Shown piece by piece: positions 26,449 to 34,654 of a DNA stretch of 64,000 bases. The DNA comes from Chloroflexota bacterium (GTDB lineage Bacteria; Chloroflexota; Anaerolineae; Anaerolineales; Villigracilaceae). Below the pieces are notes generated by a model. That model saw nothing but the letters and a program-made list of their open reading frames with translations, did no database searches and was not told the origin of the DNA. A program made the position numbers and the translations under genes. The stretch is from NCBI GenBank assembly GCA_021795965.1, contig JAJYOU010000007.1, positions 1 through 64,000 on the forward strand. The letters are read 5' to 3'. How positions within the stretch are numbered: the stretch's first letter is position 1; every line of letters starts with the position of its first letter.

Positions 26449-27324
26449 ATGGAAGAACGAATACAGAAAATTTTAGCCCAGGCTGGGTTAGGCTCCCGGC
26501 GAGATTGTGAAGTTTATATTATAGAAGGTCGCGTAAAGGTTAATGGAAAAATTGCGATCATCGGCGAAAAAGCCGACCCATTAATCGATAAAATTTCTGT
26601 GGATGGGCGTTTAATCAAACCACCTGAAGAAAAAATATATATTGCGCTGCATAAACCTCGTTTTGTGTTATCCACTGTCGACGCCGAAAAGGGAGATTTT
26701 CGGAAAACGGTGAAAGATCTCATCCCGCTCAGTGAGCGTCTCTACCCGGTTGGAAGGCTGGATTTTGAAAGCGAAGGTCTCATCCTCATGACCAACGACG
26801 GTGACCTTGCGCAAAAACTGACCCATCCATCCCAGGGTCATTCCAAGGAATACCGGGTTTTACTTTCCCGCCAGCCGGATAGTGAACAAATCGCCACCTG
26901 GCAGCGCGGGGTTGTGCTGGCAGATGGATACAAGACCAAGCGGGCTGAGGTTCGTGTGGAATCCCTGGCAGGAAAAGGCGCCTGGGTGCGAGTCATCCTG
27001 CATGAAGGACGCAAGCGTCAGATTCGTGAAACAGCCATCACGCTCGGGCTGCCGGTCGTCCGCATCATCCGGGTTCGGATTGGAAATCTCTGGCTTGAAA
27101 ACCTGAAACCTTCTGAATGGCGCTATTTAACCGCGGAAGAAATCAAGACTTTGAAAGAAGATGAACCCGCGAAACCCAGGAAAGTCACCACGGTCACAAA
27201 ACCTGTCATTCTGAAACCAACTTCGAAAACTTCGCGGATCATCCGCAGCAAACCTTCGCTCCCCGCGCGGGACGGAGTACCGCGAAAATCCTTCCGCAAG
27301 CCAACCCTTCGCAGGGAAAAATAA
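26449..27324 (+). CDS. Pseudouridine synthase, RluB/RsuA family
   Basis: A 291-residue enzyme isomerising uridine to pseudouridine in rRNA. An N-terminal S4 RNA-binding domain (IQKILAQAGLGSRRDCEVYI, about residues 1-60) precedes the catalytic domain with YPVGRLDFESEGLILMTNDG, whose Asp in GRLD is catalytic. KEYRVLL and EGRKRQIRE follow as in RluB/RluE/RsuA. The last 50 residues are basic and rich in Lys, Pro and Ser and are probably an RNA-binding tail. Start is taken at 26449 because of the -10 box just upstream; longer in-frame starts lie before that promoter. Confidence 0.9.
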   Translation: MEERIQKILAQAGLGSRRDCEVYIIEGRVKVNGKIAIIGEKADPLIDKISVDGRLIKPPEEKIYIALHKPRFVLSTVDAEKGDFRKTVKDLIPLSERLYPVGRLDFESEGLILMTNDGDLAQKLTHPSQGHSKEYRVLLSRQPDSEQIATWQRGVVLADGYKTKRAEVRVESLAGKGAWVRVILHEGRKRQIRETAITLGLPVVRIIRVRIGNLWLENLKPSEWRYLTAEEIKTLKEDEPAKPRKVTTVTKPVILKPTSKTSRIIRSKPSLPARDGVPRKSFRKPTLRREK

Positions 27325-27352
27325 ATCTGGCTGGTTTTTAAAGCAGTTATTC

Positions 27353-27382
27353 AAAAAAAACGGTCGCCCTAGGCGACCGTTT
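27353..27382 (-). terminator. Terminator of the CBS-ACT gene
   Basis: CGGTCGCC (27361-27368) pairs with GGCGACCG (27372-27379) over a 3-nt loop, extended by AAA/TTT. Read on the minus strand the hairpin is followed by eight Ts. On the plus strand the T-run is only three, so it mainly serves the leftward gene. Confidence 0.85.
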
Positions 27383-27407
27383 CGATATTAACTTCACCAA
27401 ATCAGCT

Positions 27408-28049
27408 TCATGAAATTCTCAGGTCGACAATTTCCTTGACGATCGGCGTAATTGCATCCCTGACTTCATCCAACGACAATCCTTTTACTTTAAAAGTGAC
27501 CAGCTTGGTATTCAAGACCGGACCGCTGAATTGTCCAAAGGAAATGAAATTACCTTCCTTGCCTGCAATTGCCCGGGTAATATTTAAAAGTTGACCAGTT
27601 TGGTCTTCAATCAGTACGGTCGCACGCACACCGCTTTCCCTCGCCCCGAGCAGTTCAAGGAACATCTTGAACAGGTCGGTCTCGGTAATGATGCCGATGA
27701 CATGCCCATCCCGCATCACTGGCAAACCGCCAATTTTGTTGTCCGCCATGATTCGAGCTGCCTGCTCAATCGGGGTGTCCTCGGTTACAGTCATGACATT
27801 GGCTGTCATTACCTGCGAAACAGTTACTTTGTTGAGGAGATAATTCATTTCCCAGATGCTCAGGGTCGTCACCGGGGAAGGGGATGCGTTGAGAAGATCT
27901 TTGTCAGAAACAATTCCCACCAGTTTGCCATCCTTGACAACCGGCGTCCGGCGGATGTGTTCCTTCTTCATCAAGTTTAATGCCTCAGTGATCGGCATTT
28001 CCGGTGGAATTGTGATAACAGGTTTGGACATTCGCTTGCCAACTAGCAT
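27408..28049 (-). CDS. Twin-CBS and ACT-like domain regulatory protein
   Basis: A 213-residue protein. Two CBS repeats span about residues 1-140 (VGKRMSKPVITIPPE and VSQVMTANVMTVTED each open a repeat), forming a Bateman module that usually binds adenine nucleotides. Residues 145-213 resemble an ACT domain (VRATVLIEDQTGQLLNITRA), as in AcuB-like proteins. GAGGAGG precedes the ATG at 28049; an in-frame TTG upstream is unlikely. It has its own good promoter and terminator. Ligand and target are unknown. Confidence 0.85.
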   Translation of the reverse strand: MLVGKRMSKPVITIPPEMPITEALNLMKKEHIRRTPVVKDGKLVGIVSDKDLLNASPSPVTTLSIWEMNYLLNKVTVSQVMTANVMTVTEDTPIEQAARIMADNKIGGLPVMRDGHVIGIITETDLFKMFLELLGARESGVRATVLIEDQTGQLLNITRAIAGKEGNFISFGQFSGPVLNTKLVTFKVKGLSLDEVRDAITPIVKEIVDLRIS

Positions 28050-28084
28050 GTGAGCCTCCTCAATCAATGATTGATATTATATTA

Positions 28085-28113
28085 ATTATAGCATTTAAAT
28101 TTTGACTGACCAA
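28085..28113 (-). promoter_or_regulatory. Sigma-70 promoter of the CBS-ACT gene
   Basis: On the minus strand TTGGTC (28113-28108) and TATAAT (28090-28085) are separated by 17 bp, with TGC making an extended -10. Start near 28078 leaves a leader of about 29 nt containing GAGGAGG. Confidence 0.75.
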
Positions 28114-28236
28114 CTCGAAAACATTTCTCAGTCAATAAATTTCCTGTGAAGTCTTCGTCAAATGATTCCTAAAAAAAGGGTTTCAGCAAGGGTTTTCCTG
28201 GAATTTCACTCTCCTTTATTCAGCCCTGCCCGATTC

Positions 28237-28791
28237 TCACTTGAAAAAGTAATACAACCAGTTGATGGAATAATATCCGGCATATGCGAAGAAAAGCATT
28301 TTGACGATCTTTCCCAGGAAACACCAGAAAAGGAAATTCCGGACTGGCATCTTCAAGGTTCCCGCTATGATCCCGCCGATGTCGAAAAAAGGATTGGGAA
28401 TGGCAGCCAGCAGGAAGATGGCTGCTCCTCCGTATTTTAATATATAGGGTTGAATTTTTTTGTAAATATCCTGTCGTTCGATGACAGCCTGACCGCTGAA
28501 GCCAGCCAGGTAGCCTGAAAGTTCTCCGATGGTGCTTCCTGCTCCTGCCACAATTGCCAGGATGATGGGATTAAATTGGCTCAATCCACCCATGGCAAAA
28601 ACCAGCGCCACCCCGGGTGCGGGGATCAGGACGGTGGCATTTGCCAAAATTGAGATGATAAAAATTCCAGGATAGCCCCATGCGATGAGCTGCCTTGATT
28701 TATTTCCAAGCGAAATGACAAAAACACTGATGCCTATAACGGCTAGCAGGCTGATGATCTGAAATAACAGCTTGCGCCGCTCAGGAGTCAT
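28237..28791 (-). CDS. VTT-domain (DedA/SNARE-associated-like) membrane protein
   Basis: A 184-residue integral membrane protein with about five hydrophobic segments. The central region (ILANATVLIPAPGVALVFAMGG, then GSTIGELSGYLAGF) matches the VTT fold of DedA and YqaA-type proteins, including the re-entrant glycine-rich motif. Such proteins are linked to lipid scrambling and membrane homeostasis. The second half contains AIPNPFFDIGGIIAG. It begins 6 bp after the cyclophilin stop, so the two are co-transcribed. The cargo is unknown. Confidence 0.8.
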   Translation of the reverse strand: MTPERRKLLFQIISLLAVIGISVFVISLGNKSRQLIAWGYPGIFIISILANATVLIPAPGVALVFAMGGLSQFNPIILAIVAGAGSTIGELSGYLAGFSGQAVIERQDIYKKIQPYILKYGGAAIFLLAAIPNPFFDIGGIIAGTLKMPVRNFLFWCFLGKIVKMLFFAYAGYYSINWLYYFFK

Positions 28792-28797
28792 AAGCGC

Positions 28798-29313
28798 TCA
28801 ATCACTCTCGCTGATCGTGATCGATAATATTTTCACGGATGGGCTTGAAGTTCGCATCGGGTCGCGCTCTGGAATGGATAGGAGCACATCCATCCCGTTC
28901 TTGACCTGTCCAAAAACTGAATGTTTTCCATCCAGGTGAGGGGTGGGGACATGCGTGATAAAGAACTGCGAGCCATTTGTGTTCGGACCCGCATTCGCCA
29001 TGGAGAGGATGCCGGGTTTGTTGTGCTTCAGGGAAGGGTGAAATTCGTCCCGGAAACGATATCCCGGACCGCCGGTTCCTTTACCGGTTGGGTCTCCGCC
29101 CTGGGCCATAAACTGGGAAATGACCCTGTGGAATATGGTCCCGTCATAGAACCCTTCACGCGCCAGGAATGCGAAATTGTTGACGGTGTTGGGAGCCTTA
29201 TCTGCGAACAACTCGATTTCAATATCGCCTTTATCGGTGGCAATGGTTGCAGTGTATTTTTTACTTGGATCGATCTTCATTGCGGGGGGGGTGCCCCATT
29301 GTTTTGTAGCCAT
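28798..29313 (-). CDS. Peptidyl-prolyl cis-trans isomerase, cyclophilin type
   Basis: A 171-residue single-domain cytosolic cyclophilin without a signal peptide. [14 protein letters not shown] contains the catalytic Arg, [12 protein letters not shown] is the substrate-binding loop, and the Trp of human CypA is replaced by His in [10 protein letters not shown], as in many bacterial members. AGGAGAG precedes the ATG at 29313. The gene start overlaps the end of the uridine kinase gene by 53 bp in another frame, and an eight-G run lies in the overlap near 29284-29291. Confidence 0.92.
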   Translation of the reverse strand: MATKQWGTPPAMKIDPSKKYTATIATDKGDIEIELFADKAPNTVNNFAFLAREGFYDGTIFHRVISQFMAQGGDPTGKGTGGPGYRFRDEFHPSLKHNKPGILSMANAGPNTNGSQFFITHVPTPHLDGKHSVFGQVKNGMDVLLSIPERDPMRTSSPSVKILSITISESD

Positions 29314-29974
29314 TTTCTCTCCTGTAATAATTAAACTTTTTGGGTTTTCGGTGCATTAATGATTCAATCCGCGCTGCGACCATATCCAGAGCGGCGGTGT
29401 TGTAACCGCCTTCCGGGATAATTACATCCGCGTAGCGCTTGGAGGGTTCGACAAATTCAAGGTGCATCGGACGCACCGTCAGCAGGTATTGTGCGATGAC
29501 TGATTCCGGTGATCTTCCTCTCTCGTTAATATCCCTTTGCAATCTCCTGATAAAGCGGATGTCGGGATCCGTATCAACAAAAATCTTCAGGTCAAATAAT
29601 TTTCTCAATTCGGGTTCAACGAAAATCAATATCCCTTCAACAACGATCACCCGCAGCGGGTCGATGCGAATTGTTTTTTGAGTTCGCCGGTCTGTGGAAA
29701 AATCATAAACCGGCAGGTCAATCCCTTTTCCAAGTTTTAAATCCTGGACGTGCCGGACCAGCAGGCTGGTTTCCAGTGAATCAGGGTGATCAAAATTGAT
29801 TTCAGATCGTTGGACAGGCGGCAGCCCACTCAAGTCTTTGTAATAGGCATCATGCGGTAAATAAGCAATCCTGTCATTTCCAACCCGTTTCAGGATTGCC
29901 TGGGCGACCGTGGTTTTACCCGACCCTGAACCTCCCGCGATTCCGATGATTAAAGGACTGGTGGTTTGCTGCAT
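29261..29974 (-). CDS. udk: Uridine kinase
   Basis: A 237-residue P-loop kinase phosphorylating uridine and cytidine. The Walker A motif [15 protein letters not shown] is near residue 12, [10 protein letters not shown] follows near residue 38, and FDHPDSLET and VEGILIF lie in the expected order; [12 protein letters not shown] forms the lid. I chose the ATG at 29974 because TATAAT lies 6 nt before it, which suggests a leaderless mRNA; an in-frame codon at 30004 lies upstream of that box. The C-terminus extends about 25 residues past the usual end and overlaps the cyclophilin gene by 53 bp. Confidence 0.88.
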   Translation of the reverse strand: MQQTTSPLIIGIAGGSGSGKTTVAQAILKRVGNDRIAYLPHDAYYKDLSGLPPVQRSEINFDHPDSLETSLLVRHVQDLKLGKGIDLPVYDFSTDRRTQKTIRIDPLRVIVVEGILIFVEPELRKLFDLKIFVDTDPDIRFIRRLQRDINERGRSPESVIAQYLLTVRPMHLEFVEPSKRYADVIIPEGGYNTAALDMVAARIESLMHRKPKKFNYYRRENGYKTMGHPPRNEDRSK

Positions 29975-29980
29975 GGGCAA

Positions 29981-29986
29981 ATTATA
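29981..29986 (-). promoter_or_regulatory. -10 box of udk, apparently leaderless
   Basis: TATAAT on the minus strand ends 6 nt before the ATG at 29974. No Shine-Dalgarno and no clear -35 box are visible. Confidence 0.45.
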
Positions 29987-30039
29987 TCCTGATTGCGCCG
30001 GCAAAATTTACCAGCGGATGGAGGTCGCAATGGGTGAGT

Positions 30040-30897
30040 TTAAATACCCGTTGAAAACCCGAGAGCGATGGTGCCCGGTCCCACGTGGCTGCCGATGACG
30101 GGGCTCAAATCCCCGCTAAGGGCTTCGACGGGATGCAAAATATCGGACGCCTTGGTTAATACATTGCGGGCATCCTCGGGTGAATTGGCATGTGCGCACA
30201 CCAGCCGGATCTGTTTTTTGGCGTCACATTTCTCGACCACGATATCGACGAGGTAATCCAGCGCTTTTTGCTTGGTTCTAACTCGATCGAGCGGGGTTAT
30301 TTCACCATTGTTCATGTAGAGGATCGGTTTTGTCCCGAGTGCGGTTCCAAGAAATCTCTGCGCCTTGCCAATTCGACCTCCGCGTTGCAGAAATTCCAGC
30401 GTGTCCACCATGAAATAAATGCCTGAATTCTCGCGCACATACGTGGCAGTCGCCTGGCATTCATTGAGGGATCCGCCTGTTTCGGCTAGTCTGGCAGCAG
30501 CCAGGATCTGAAAACCCATCGCGAGCGTGGTCGTCTGGCTGTCTAAAAGGGAGACATGCTTCCTTTCTTCCTCAGGGAGCATCTCCATCGCCTGCATGGC
30601 GGATTGGTAAGTTCCCGAAAGCTTGGACGAAAAGAATATTCCGAGAACATCAAATTCCCGTGCGACCAGCTCCTGCAGTATTTTTGAAAATTTACCAACC
30701 GCAGGCTGGGAAGTGGTTGGCAGCTCTTTGGCTTTCACCAGGCGTTGGTAAAATTCCGTCGGCTGAAGCGTCACCCCATCTTCAAAGACTTCTTTTCCCC
30801 AGATGATTTCGAGAGGAACGCTGATGACGTTATATTGACTGATGATTTCACTTGGAATGTTGGCGGTGCTATCGGTCAAAATTGCTACTTTATTCAT
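30040..30897 (-). CDS. DegV family fatty-acid-binding protein (copy 1)
   Basis: A 285-residue DegV/FakB-like protein. It opens with VAILTDSTANIP, carries TSQPAVGKF near residue 90 and SSKLSGTY near residue 115, and has LLDSQTTTLAMGFQ and GGRIGKAQRF, all typical of the fold that binds one fatty acid for phosphorylation by FakA. No fakA-like DAK kinase gene is present in the window. GAGGTGAT sets the ATG at 30897. TATAAT at 30931-30926 (minus strand) is its likely -10 box. A close paralogue lies 250 bp upstream on the same strand. Confidence 0.88.
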   Translation of the reverse strand: MNKVAILTDSTANIPSEIISQYNVISVPLEIIWGKEVFEDGVTLQPTEFYQRLVKAKELPTTSQPAVGKFSKILQELVAREFDVLGIFFSSKLSGTYQSAMQAMEMLPEEERKHVSLLDSQTTTLAMGFQILAAARLAETGGSLNECQATATYVRENSGIYFMVDTLEFLQRGGRIGKAQRFLGTALGTKPILYMNNGEITPLDRVRTKQKALDYLVDIVVEKCDAKKQIRLVCAHANSPEDARNVLTKASDILHPVEALSGDLSPVIGSHVGPGTIALGFSTGI

Positions 30898-31070
30898 TTG
30901 ATCACCTCGCAATCGGATTAGGTAAATTATAGTTTATGCAACCGAAAAAGGTGCAGGGTAACCGATCGAGTTGACAAAAACGAAAAAATTGGACAGTGAA
31001 AGTCCCCCCTCACGGCTGAGATTATTTTTATTGAGGGCTGGCTATGCTCGAAGGAACCGGAATTTACCAG

Positions 31071-31114
31071 AAAAAGAAAAGGAACTGCCGCGGGTTTTTC
31101 TCAGCAGTTCCTTT
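31071..31114 (-). terminator. Terminator of the second DegV gene
   Basis: GGAACTGC (31081-31088) pairs with GCAGTTCC (31104-31111), extended by A/T pairs. On the minus strand the hairpin is followed by TTTTCTTTTT. It separates the two degV transcripts. Confidence 0.8.
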
Positions 31115-31144
31115 ATATTTGGAGAATGTTTTGGCTTGTTGTTT

Positions 31145-31999
31145 TTAAGATTCGGTGATGTAAGCCAGACCCAGGGTACCAGGACCCGTGTGGGTTCCAA
31201 TCGCAGGGCTGACTGCACTGAAAATCGCTTCCTTCGGGTGAAGCAGGTCGGAGGCATGCTTTAACAATTCCTGACCTTCTTCGGGGACGTTTGCATGCAG
31301 CGTTGCCAGGCGACTGATGGATTTCCCTTTGCATCGCTCTGCAATCAGGTCGATCACCCGTTCCGAGGCTTTGGTTTTGGTTCGAATTCTTTCAACCGCT
31401 TCCACTTTGCCGTCTTCAATGGTCAGGATTGGCTTCAAATTAAGCGCAGACCCAAGGAAACGCGCTGCACCGCCAATTCGACCACCCCGGTGCAAAAATT
31501 CAAGGGTATCCACCACAAAAAACACACCGCTCCGGTCTTTGGCTTTTTGAGCCACTGCTTTGCATTCAGCCAGGGATGCGCCATCCATGGCTGCCTCTGC
31601 GGCTGCAAGTGCTTGGAAACCAAGCGCCATTGCCACCGTATCACTATCGAAGATTTCCACCTTATCCTGCCCGCTTGCCATGTCGCTTCGACCCTGGTAT
31701 GCAGATGATAGAGTTCCTGAAAGCTTCGCTCCAATGAACACCCCCAGCACGTCATAACCCTGATCCACCAGTCCTGAAAAGGTGTTATGCATGTGGATCA
31801 CAGAAGCCTGGGATGTGGTTGGCATCTCTTTGGCTGTACTCAATCTTTTATAAAATTCTTCGGGTTGGATGGTGACGCCATCTTCATAGGTTTGATTTCC
31901 CCAGATCACCACCAGGGGAACTTCCAGGATTTTGTATTTATCTTTGTATTCTTTGGGAATGTATGCCGAACTATCTGTCACAATTGCAACTTTAGCCAT
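31145..31999 (-). CDS. DegV family fatty-acid-binding protein (copy 2)
   Basis: A 284-residue paralogue of the neighbouring DegV protein with the same motif order: VAIVTDSSAYIP, TSQASVIHMHN, GAKLSGTLSSAY, FDSDTVAMALGFQ and GGRIGGAARF. The two share similar length and clear sequence similarity, so they arose by tandem duplication, but the ligand-facing residues differ (Gly/Ala and Phe/Leu changes), which in other species goes with preference for different acyl chains. GGGAGAG precedes the ATG at 31999. Each copy has its own terminator or promoter. Confidence 0.88.
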   Translation of the reverse strand: MAKVAIVTDSSAYIPKEYKDKYKILEVPLVVIWGNQTYEDGVTIQPEEFYKRLSTAKEMPTTSQASVIHMHNTFSGLVDQGYDVLGVFIGAKLSGTLSSAYQGRSDMASGQDKVEIFDSDTVAMALGFQALAAAEAAMDGASLAECKAVAQKAKDRSGVFFVVDTLEFLHRGGRIGGAARFLGSALNLKPILTIEDGKVEAVERIRTKTKASERVIDLIAERCKGKSISRLATLHANVPEEGQELLKHASDLLHPKEAIFSAVSPAIGTHTGPGTLGLAYITES

Positions 32000-32134
32000 T
32001 TTTCTCTCCCATCAGACATAATAATATATAATTAGTTAACCCAAGTAAATCCAACGAGTTACGTTTGTCATAACAGGATCGTTTCCCAAATTCAATGGTG
32101 GTTTACAGAATGAAGATTTTGGGGATTGTTGGCA

Positions 32135-32143
32135 TGGTATAAT
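32135..32143 (+). promoter_or_regulatory. Extended -10 promoter of mreB
   Basis: TGGTATAAT is a perfect extended -10 element (TGnTATAAT). Start near 32150 leaves a leader of about 47 nt with AGGAG at 32186-32190 before the TTG start at 32197. Confidence 0.65.
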
Positions 32144-32196
32144 CCTTCCCGACCTTTTCTTAAGGTAATTATTGTTATTATTTTCAGGAGATCACT

Positions 32197-33267
32197 TTGG
32201 CTTTTAACCCCTTAAACTGGCTGCTAGGCCTGTTTTCATTGGATATTGGAATAGATCTGGGCACGGCGAATACTCTTGTTTATGTCAGGAATAGGGGAAT
32301 TGTAATCAACGAACCATCTTGGGTCACCATCGACAAACGCACACGAGAACCCCTCGCGGTGGGTCAGAAAGCGAAAGAAATGATGGGCAGAACGGCGGGG
32401 AATGTTCTGACCCTGCGCCCGGTTCGGGATGGTGTTATTTCAGAATTTGATGTGACCCAGGTCATGCTCACTTATTTTATCGGACAGGTCCACGAACAAA
32501 GCATCGTTCCGCTGCCGCGCCCCCGTGTGGTGATCGGTATTCCGGCAGGTGTCACCGAGGTCGAAAAGCGAGCCGTATATGATGCGGCAATGTCCGCCGG
32601 CGCGCGCGAGGCTTATTTGCTCGAGGAACCGATCGCTGCCGCCCTTGGCGCAGGTCTCCCCATTGGGGATGTCCAGGGTTCCATGGTGGTGGATATTGGC
32701 GGCGGCACAACCGAGGTCGCCGTGGTCGCCGGTGGTGGGGTGGTGGTCTCCCGCTCCCTGCGTGTTGCCGGGGACGAAATGGATCAGGATATTGTCCAGT
32801 ATATCCGCAACAAGTACAACCTCCTGATCGGCGAAGGGGTAGGAGAACAAATTAAAATCAAGATTGGTTCTGCTTATCCGCTGCAGCAGGAGAAAATCAC
32901 TGAAGCCCGCGGTCGCAACCTGGTCAACGGGCTGCCTGAATCAATTGAAGTGTCTTCGGTCGAAGTTCGGGATGCCATTTCGGGATCCATCCAGGTCATT
33001 GTTGATACCATCCGGGATGCCCTCGATGAAGTCCCTCCTGAAGTCGTCGCGGATCTGATGGACACCGGAATTTGCCTTGCAGGGGGTGGAGCCTTGCTGC
33101 AGGGTTTGGCTGACCGCCTTGCGGATGAGTTGAACCTGCGGGTCTGGCAGGCTGAAGACCCTTTGACCTGCGTAGCCCGCGGCACAGGAGTGGTTTTGAG
33201 TGATTTTGAAAATATGCGGCATTACCTCGTTGGTCTTGAGCGCGGCTCAACCCGTCACACTGCGTGA
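32197..33267 (+). CDS. mreB: Rod-shape actin homologue MreB
   Basis: A 356-residue bacterial actin. Phosphate 1 loop DIGIDLGTANTLVYV is near residue 16, phosphate 2 loop VVDIGGGTTEVAVVA near residue 163, and the adenosine motif GICLAGGGALLQGL near residue 288. The N-terminal FNPLNWLLGLFS could form an amphipathic membrane-binding helix. Start is TTG at 32197 with AGGAG 6 nt before. It leads the mreB-mreC-mreD-mrdA run that builds the lateral cell wall machinery, which fits rod-shaped or filamentous cells. Confidence 0.96.
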   Translation: MAFNPLNWLLGLFSLDIGIDLGTANTLVYVRNRGIVINEPSWVTIDKRTREPLAVGQKAKEMMGRTAGNVLTLRPVRDGVISEFDVTQVMLTYFIGQVHEQSIVPLPRPRVVIGIPAGVTEVEKRAVYDAAMSAGAREAYLLEEPIAAALGAGLPIGDVQGSMVVDIGGGTTEVAVVAGGGVVVSRSLRVAGDEMDQDIVQYIRNKYNLLIGEGVGEQIKIKIGSAYPLQQEKITEARGRNLVNGLPESIEVSSVEVRDAISGSIQVIVDTIRDALDEVPPEVVADLMDTGICLAGGGALLQGLADRLADELNLRVWQAEDPLTCVARGTGVVLSDFENMRHYLVGLERGSTRHTA

Positions 33268-33312
33268 GAATCGGGCGGGCTTTTGCCTCGCTTTTGATGA
33301 CGAACTTTTAAA

Positions 33313-34152
33313 ATGAAAAATTTACATTCCCGCAATTTCCAGATAACCCTGCTTTTCCTGGTGATCATCGGAATCCTGGCTCTGGCTTTGAGCGGTTCTC
33401 TCAGTTTCGTTTCCGGAAACTTTAACAATTTCCTCGTCTCCAGCCAATCCTGGATTTACACCAGATTCGTGGTGATTCAGGAATTCTTTACCGTCCCGCG
33501 GGATGTGCTGGCTTTGCGGCAACGCAATGCGGAACTCGAGAGCGAACTTTCCCGCCTCCAGGCACAAGTCGTCCAGCTGCAAAACTCGGTTTCCCAGGCT
33601 GATGCCCTGGCTGCCCTGGTCAACTTTTCCCGTTCCAACCCTGAAAATTCTTATACCGCGGCAACGGTCATCGGGCGCGATCCCAGCCCTTTCCTGCGCT
33701 ATATTATTATCGATAAAGGCTCCAATAATGGATTGCGGCGCGGAATGCCGGTCGTAACCGAGCAGGGACTCGTTGGCAGAGTCGATGCGGTCATCAGCAG
33801 CGCCTCGCGGGTGCAGCTCGTCAGCGATACTTCCTCTTCGGTCAACGTCCGGCTCGAAAAAGCGAAGCAGGAGGCCATCCTGACGGGGAATATATCCGGC
33901 GACCTCGTCCTCGATCTCCTGCCGCAGAATGTCACCATCGAACCTGGGGATCTCGTCCTCACATCCGGATTGAGCGGCGGTTTCCCCGCGAACCTGATCG
34001 TAGGTCAAATTCTCAGCATTCGCAAACGCGATTCTGACCTGTTTCAGCAGGCAATTGTTCAACCGGTCGTTGATTTTTCAAAACTGAAAATCGTCCTGAT
34101 CATCACCGATTTTCAACCTGTCGACATTTCTCCCCTGGTACCCACTCCCTGA
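33313..34152 (+). CDS. mreC: Rod-shape protein MreC
   Basis: A 279-residue bitopic protein. One transmembrane helix (about residues 11-30) is followed by a coiled coil (ALRQRNAELESELSRLQAQV, near residues 67-90) and a beta-rich periplasmic-type domain with VIGRDPSPF, GMPVVTEQGLVGRV and GDLVLTSGLSGGFP, the MreC signatures. It links cytoplasmic MreB to the synthases outside. It starts 45 bp after mreB and ends 1 bp before mreD. No ribosome binding site is obvious. Confidence 0.94.
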   Translation: MKNLHSRNFQITLLFLVIIGILALALSGSLSFVSGNFNNFLVSSQSWIYTRFVVIQEFFTVPRDVLALRQRNAELESELSRLQAQVVQLQNSVSQADALAALVNFSRSNPENSYTAATVIGRDPSPFLRYIIIDKGSNNGLRRGMPVVTEQGLVGRVDAVISSASRVQLVSDTSSSVNVRLEKAKQEAILTGNISGDLVLDLLPQNVTIEPGDLVLTSGLSGGFPANLIVGQILSIRKRDSDLFQQAIVQPVVDFSKLKIVLIITDFQPVDISPLVPTP

Positions 34153-34153
34153 A

Positions 34154-34654
34154 ATGAAAAACATTATTGCCTTTCCAGTCCTGGCACTGGCGTTAATGAT
34201 TCAGACCTCACTGGTGAGCCGGATTACCCTCTTGTCAGGAGCGGCTGACCTGATATTACTGATCCTGGTTGCCTGGTCGCTCCAGGAACAGGTTCAATCT
34301 TCAATCCACTGGGCGGTCCTCGCGGGGCTCATGACAGCCTTTGTCTCCGGTTTGCCGCCTTACGTTTACCCTCTCGGCTATCTTTTAACGGTCATGCTCT
34401 CACGTTATGTTCTCAAACAAACCTGGCAGAATCCGATTTTAGCCTTGTTCTCGGTGGTGTTTTTCTCGACCATTATGATCCAGTTGTTGACTTACCTGTC
34501 ACTGGTTTTAATTGGTTCCAAAACCACCATTGGGGATACCCTGGCTTTAATCACCCTGCCCAGCCTGCTTTTAAATTTACTATTAGCCCTGCCAGTCCAC
34601 TCTTTTATGGGCGACCTGGCTTTATGGGTTTATCCTTTGGAGGATTTGGGATGA
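34154..34654 (+). CDS. mreD: Rod-shape protein MreD
   Basis: A 166-residue membrane protein with five to six hydrophobic helices and few charged residues. Sequence similarity in MreD is always low, so the call rests on position (between mreC and the elongation transpeptidase gene), size and topology, plus the N-terminal pattern with a hydrophobic helix followed by LSGAADLILLILVAWSL. Its stop codon overlaps the next start as ATGA. Confidence 0.85.
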   Translation: MKNIIAFPVLALALMIQTSLVSRITLLSGAADLILLILVAWSLQEQVQSSIHWAVLAGLMTAFVSGLPPYVYPLGYLLTVMLSRYVLKQTWQNPILALFSVVFFSTIMIQLLTYLSLVLIGSKTTIGDTLALITLPSLLLNLLLALPVHSFMGDLALWVYPLEDLG

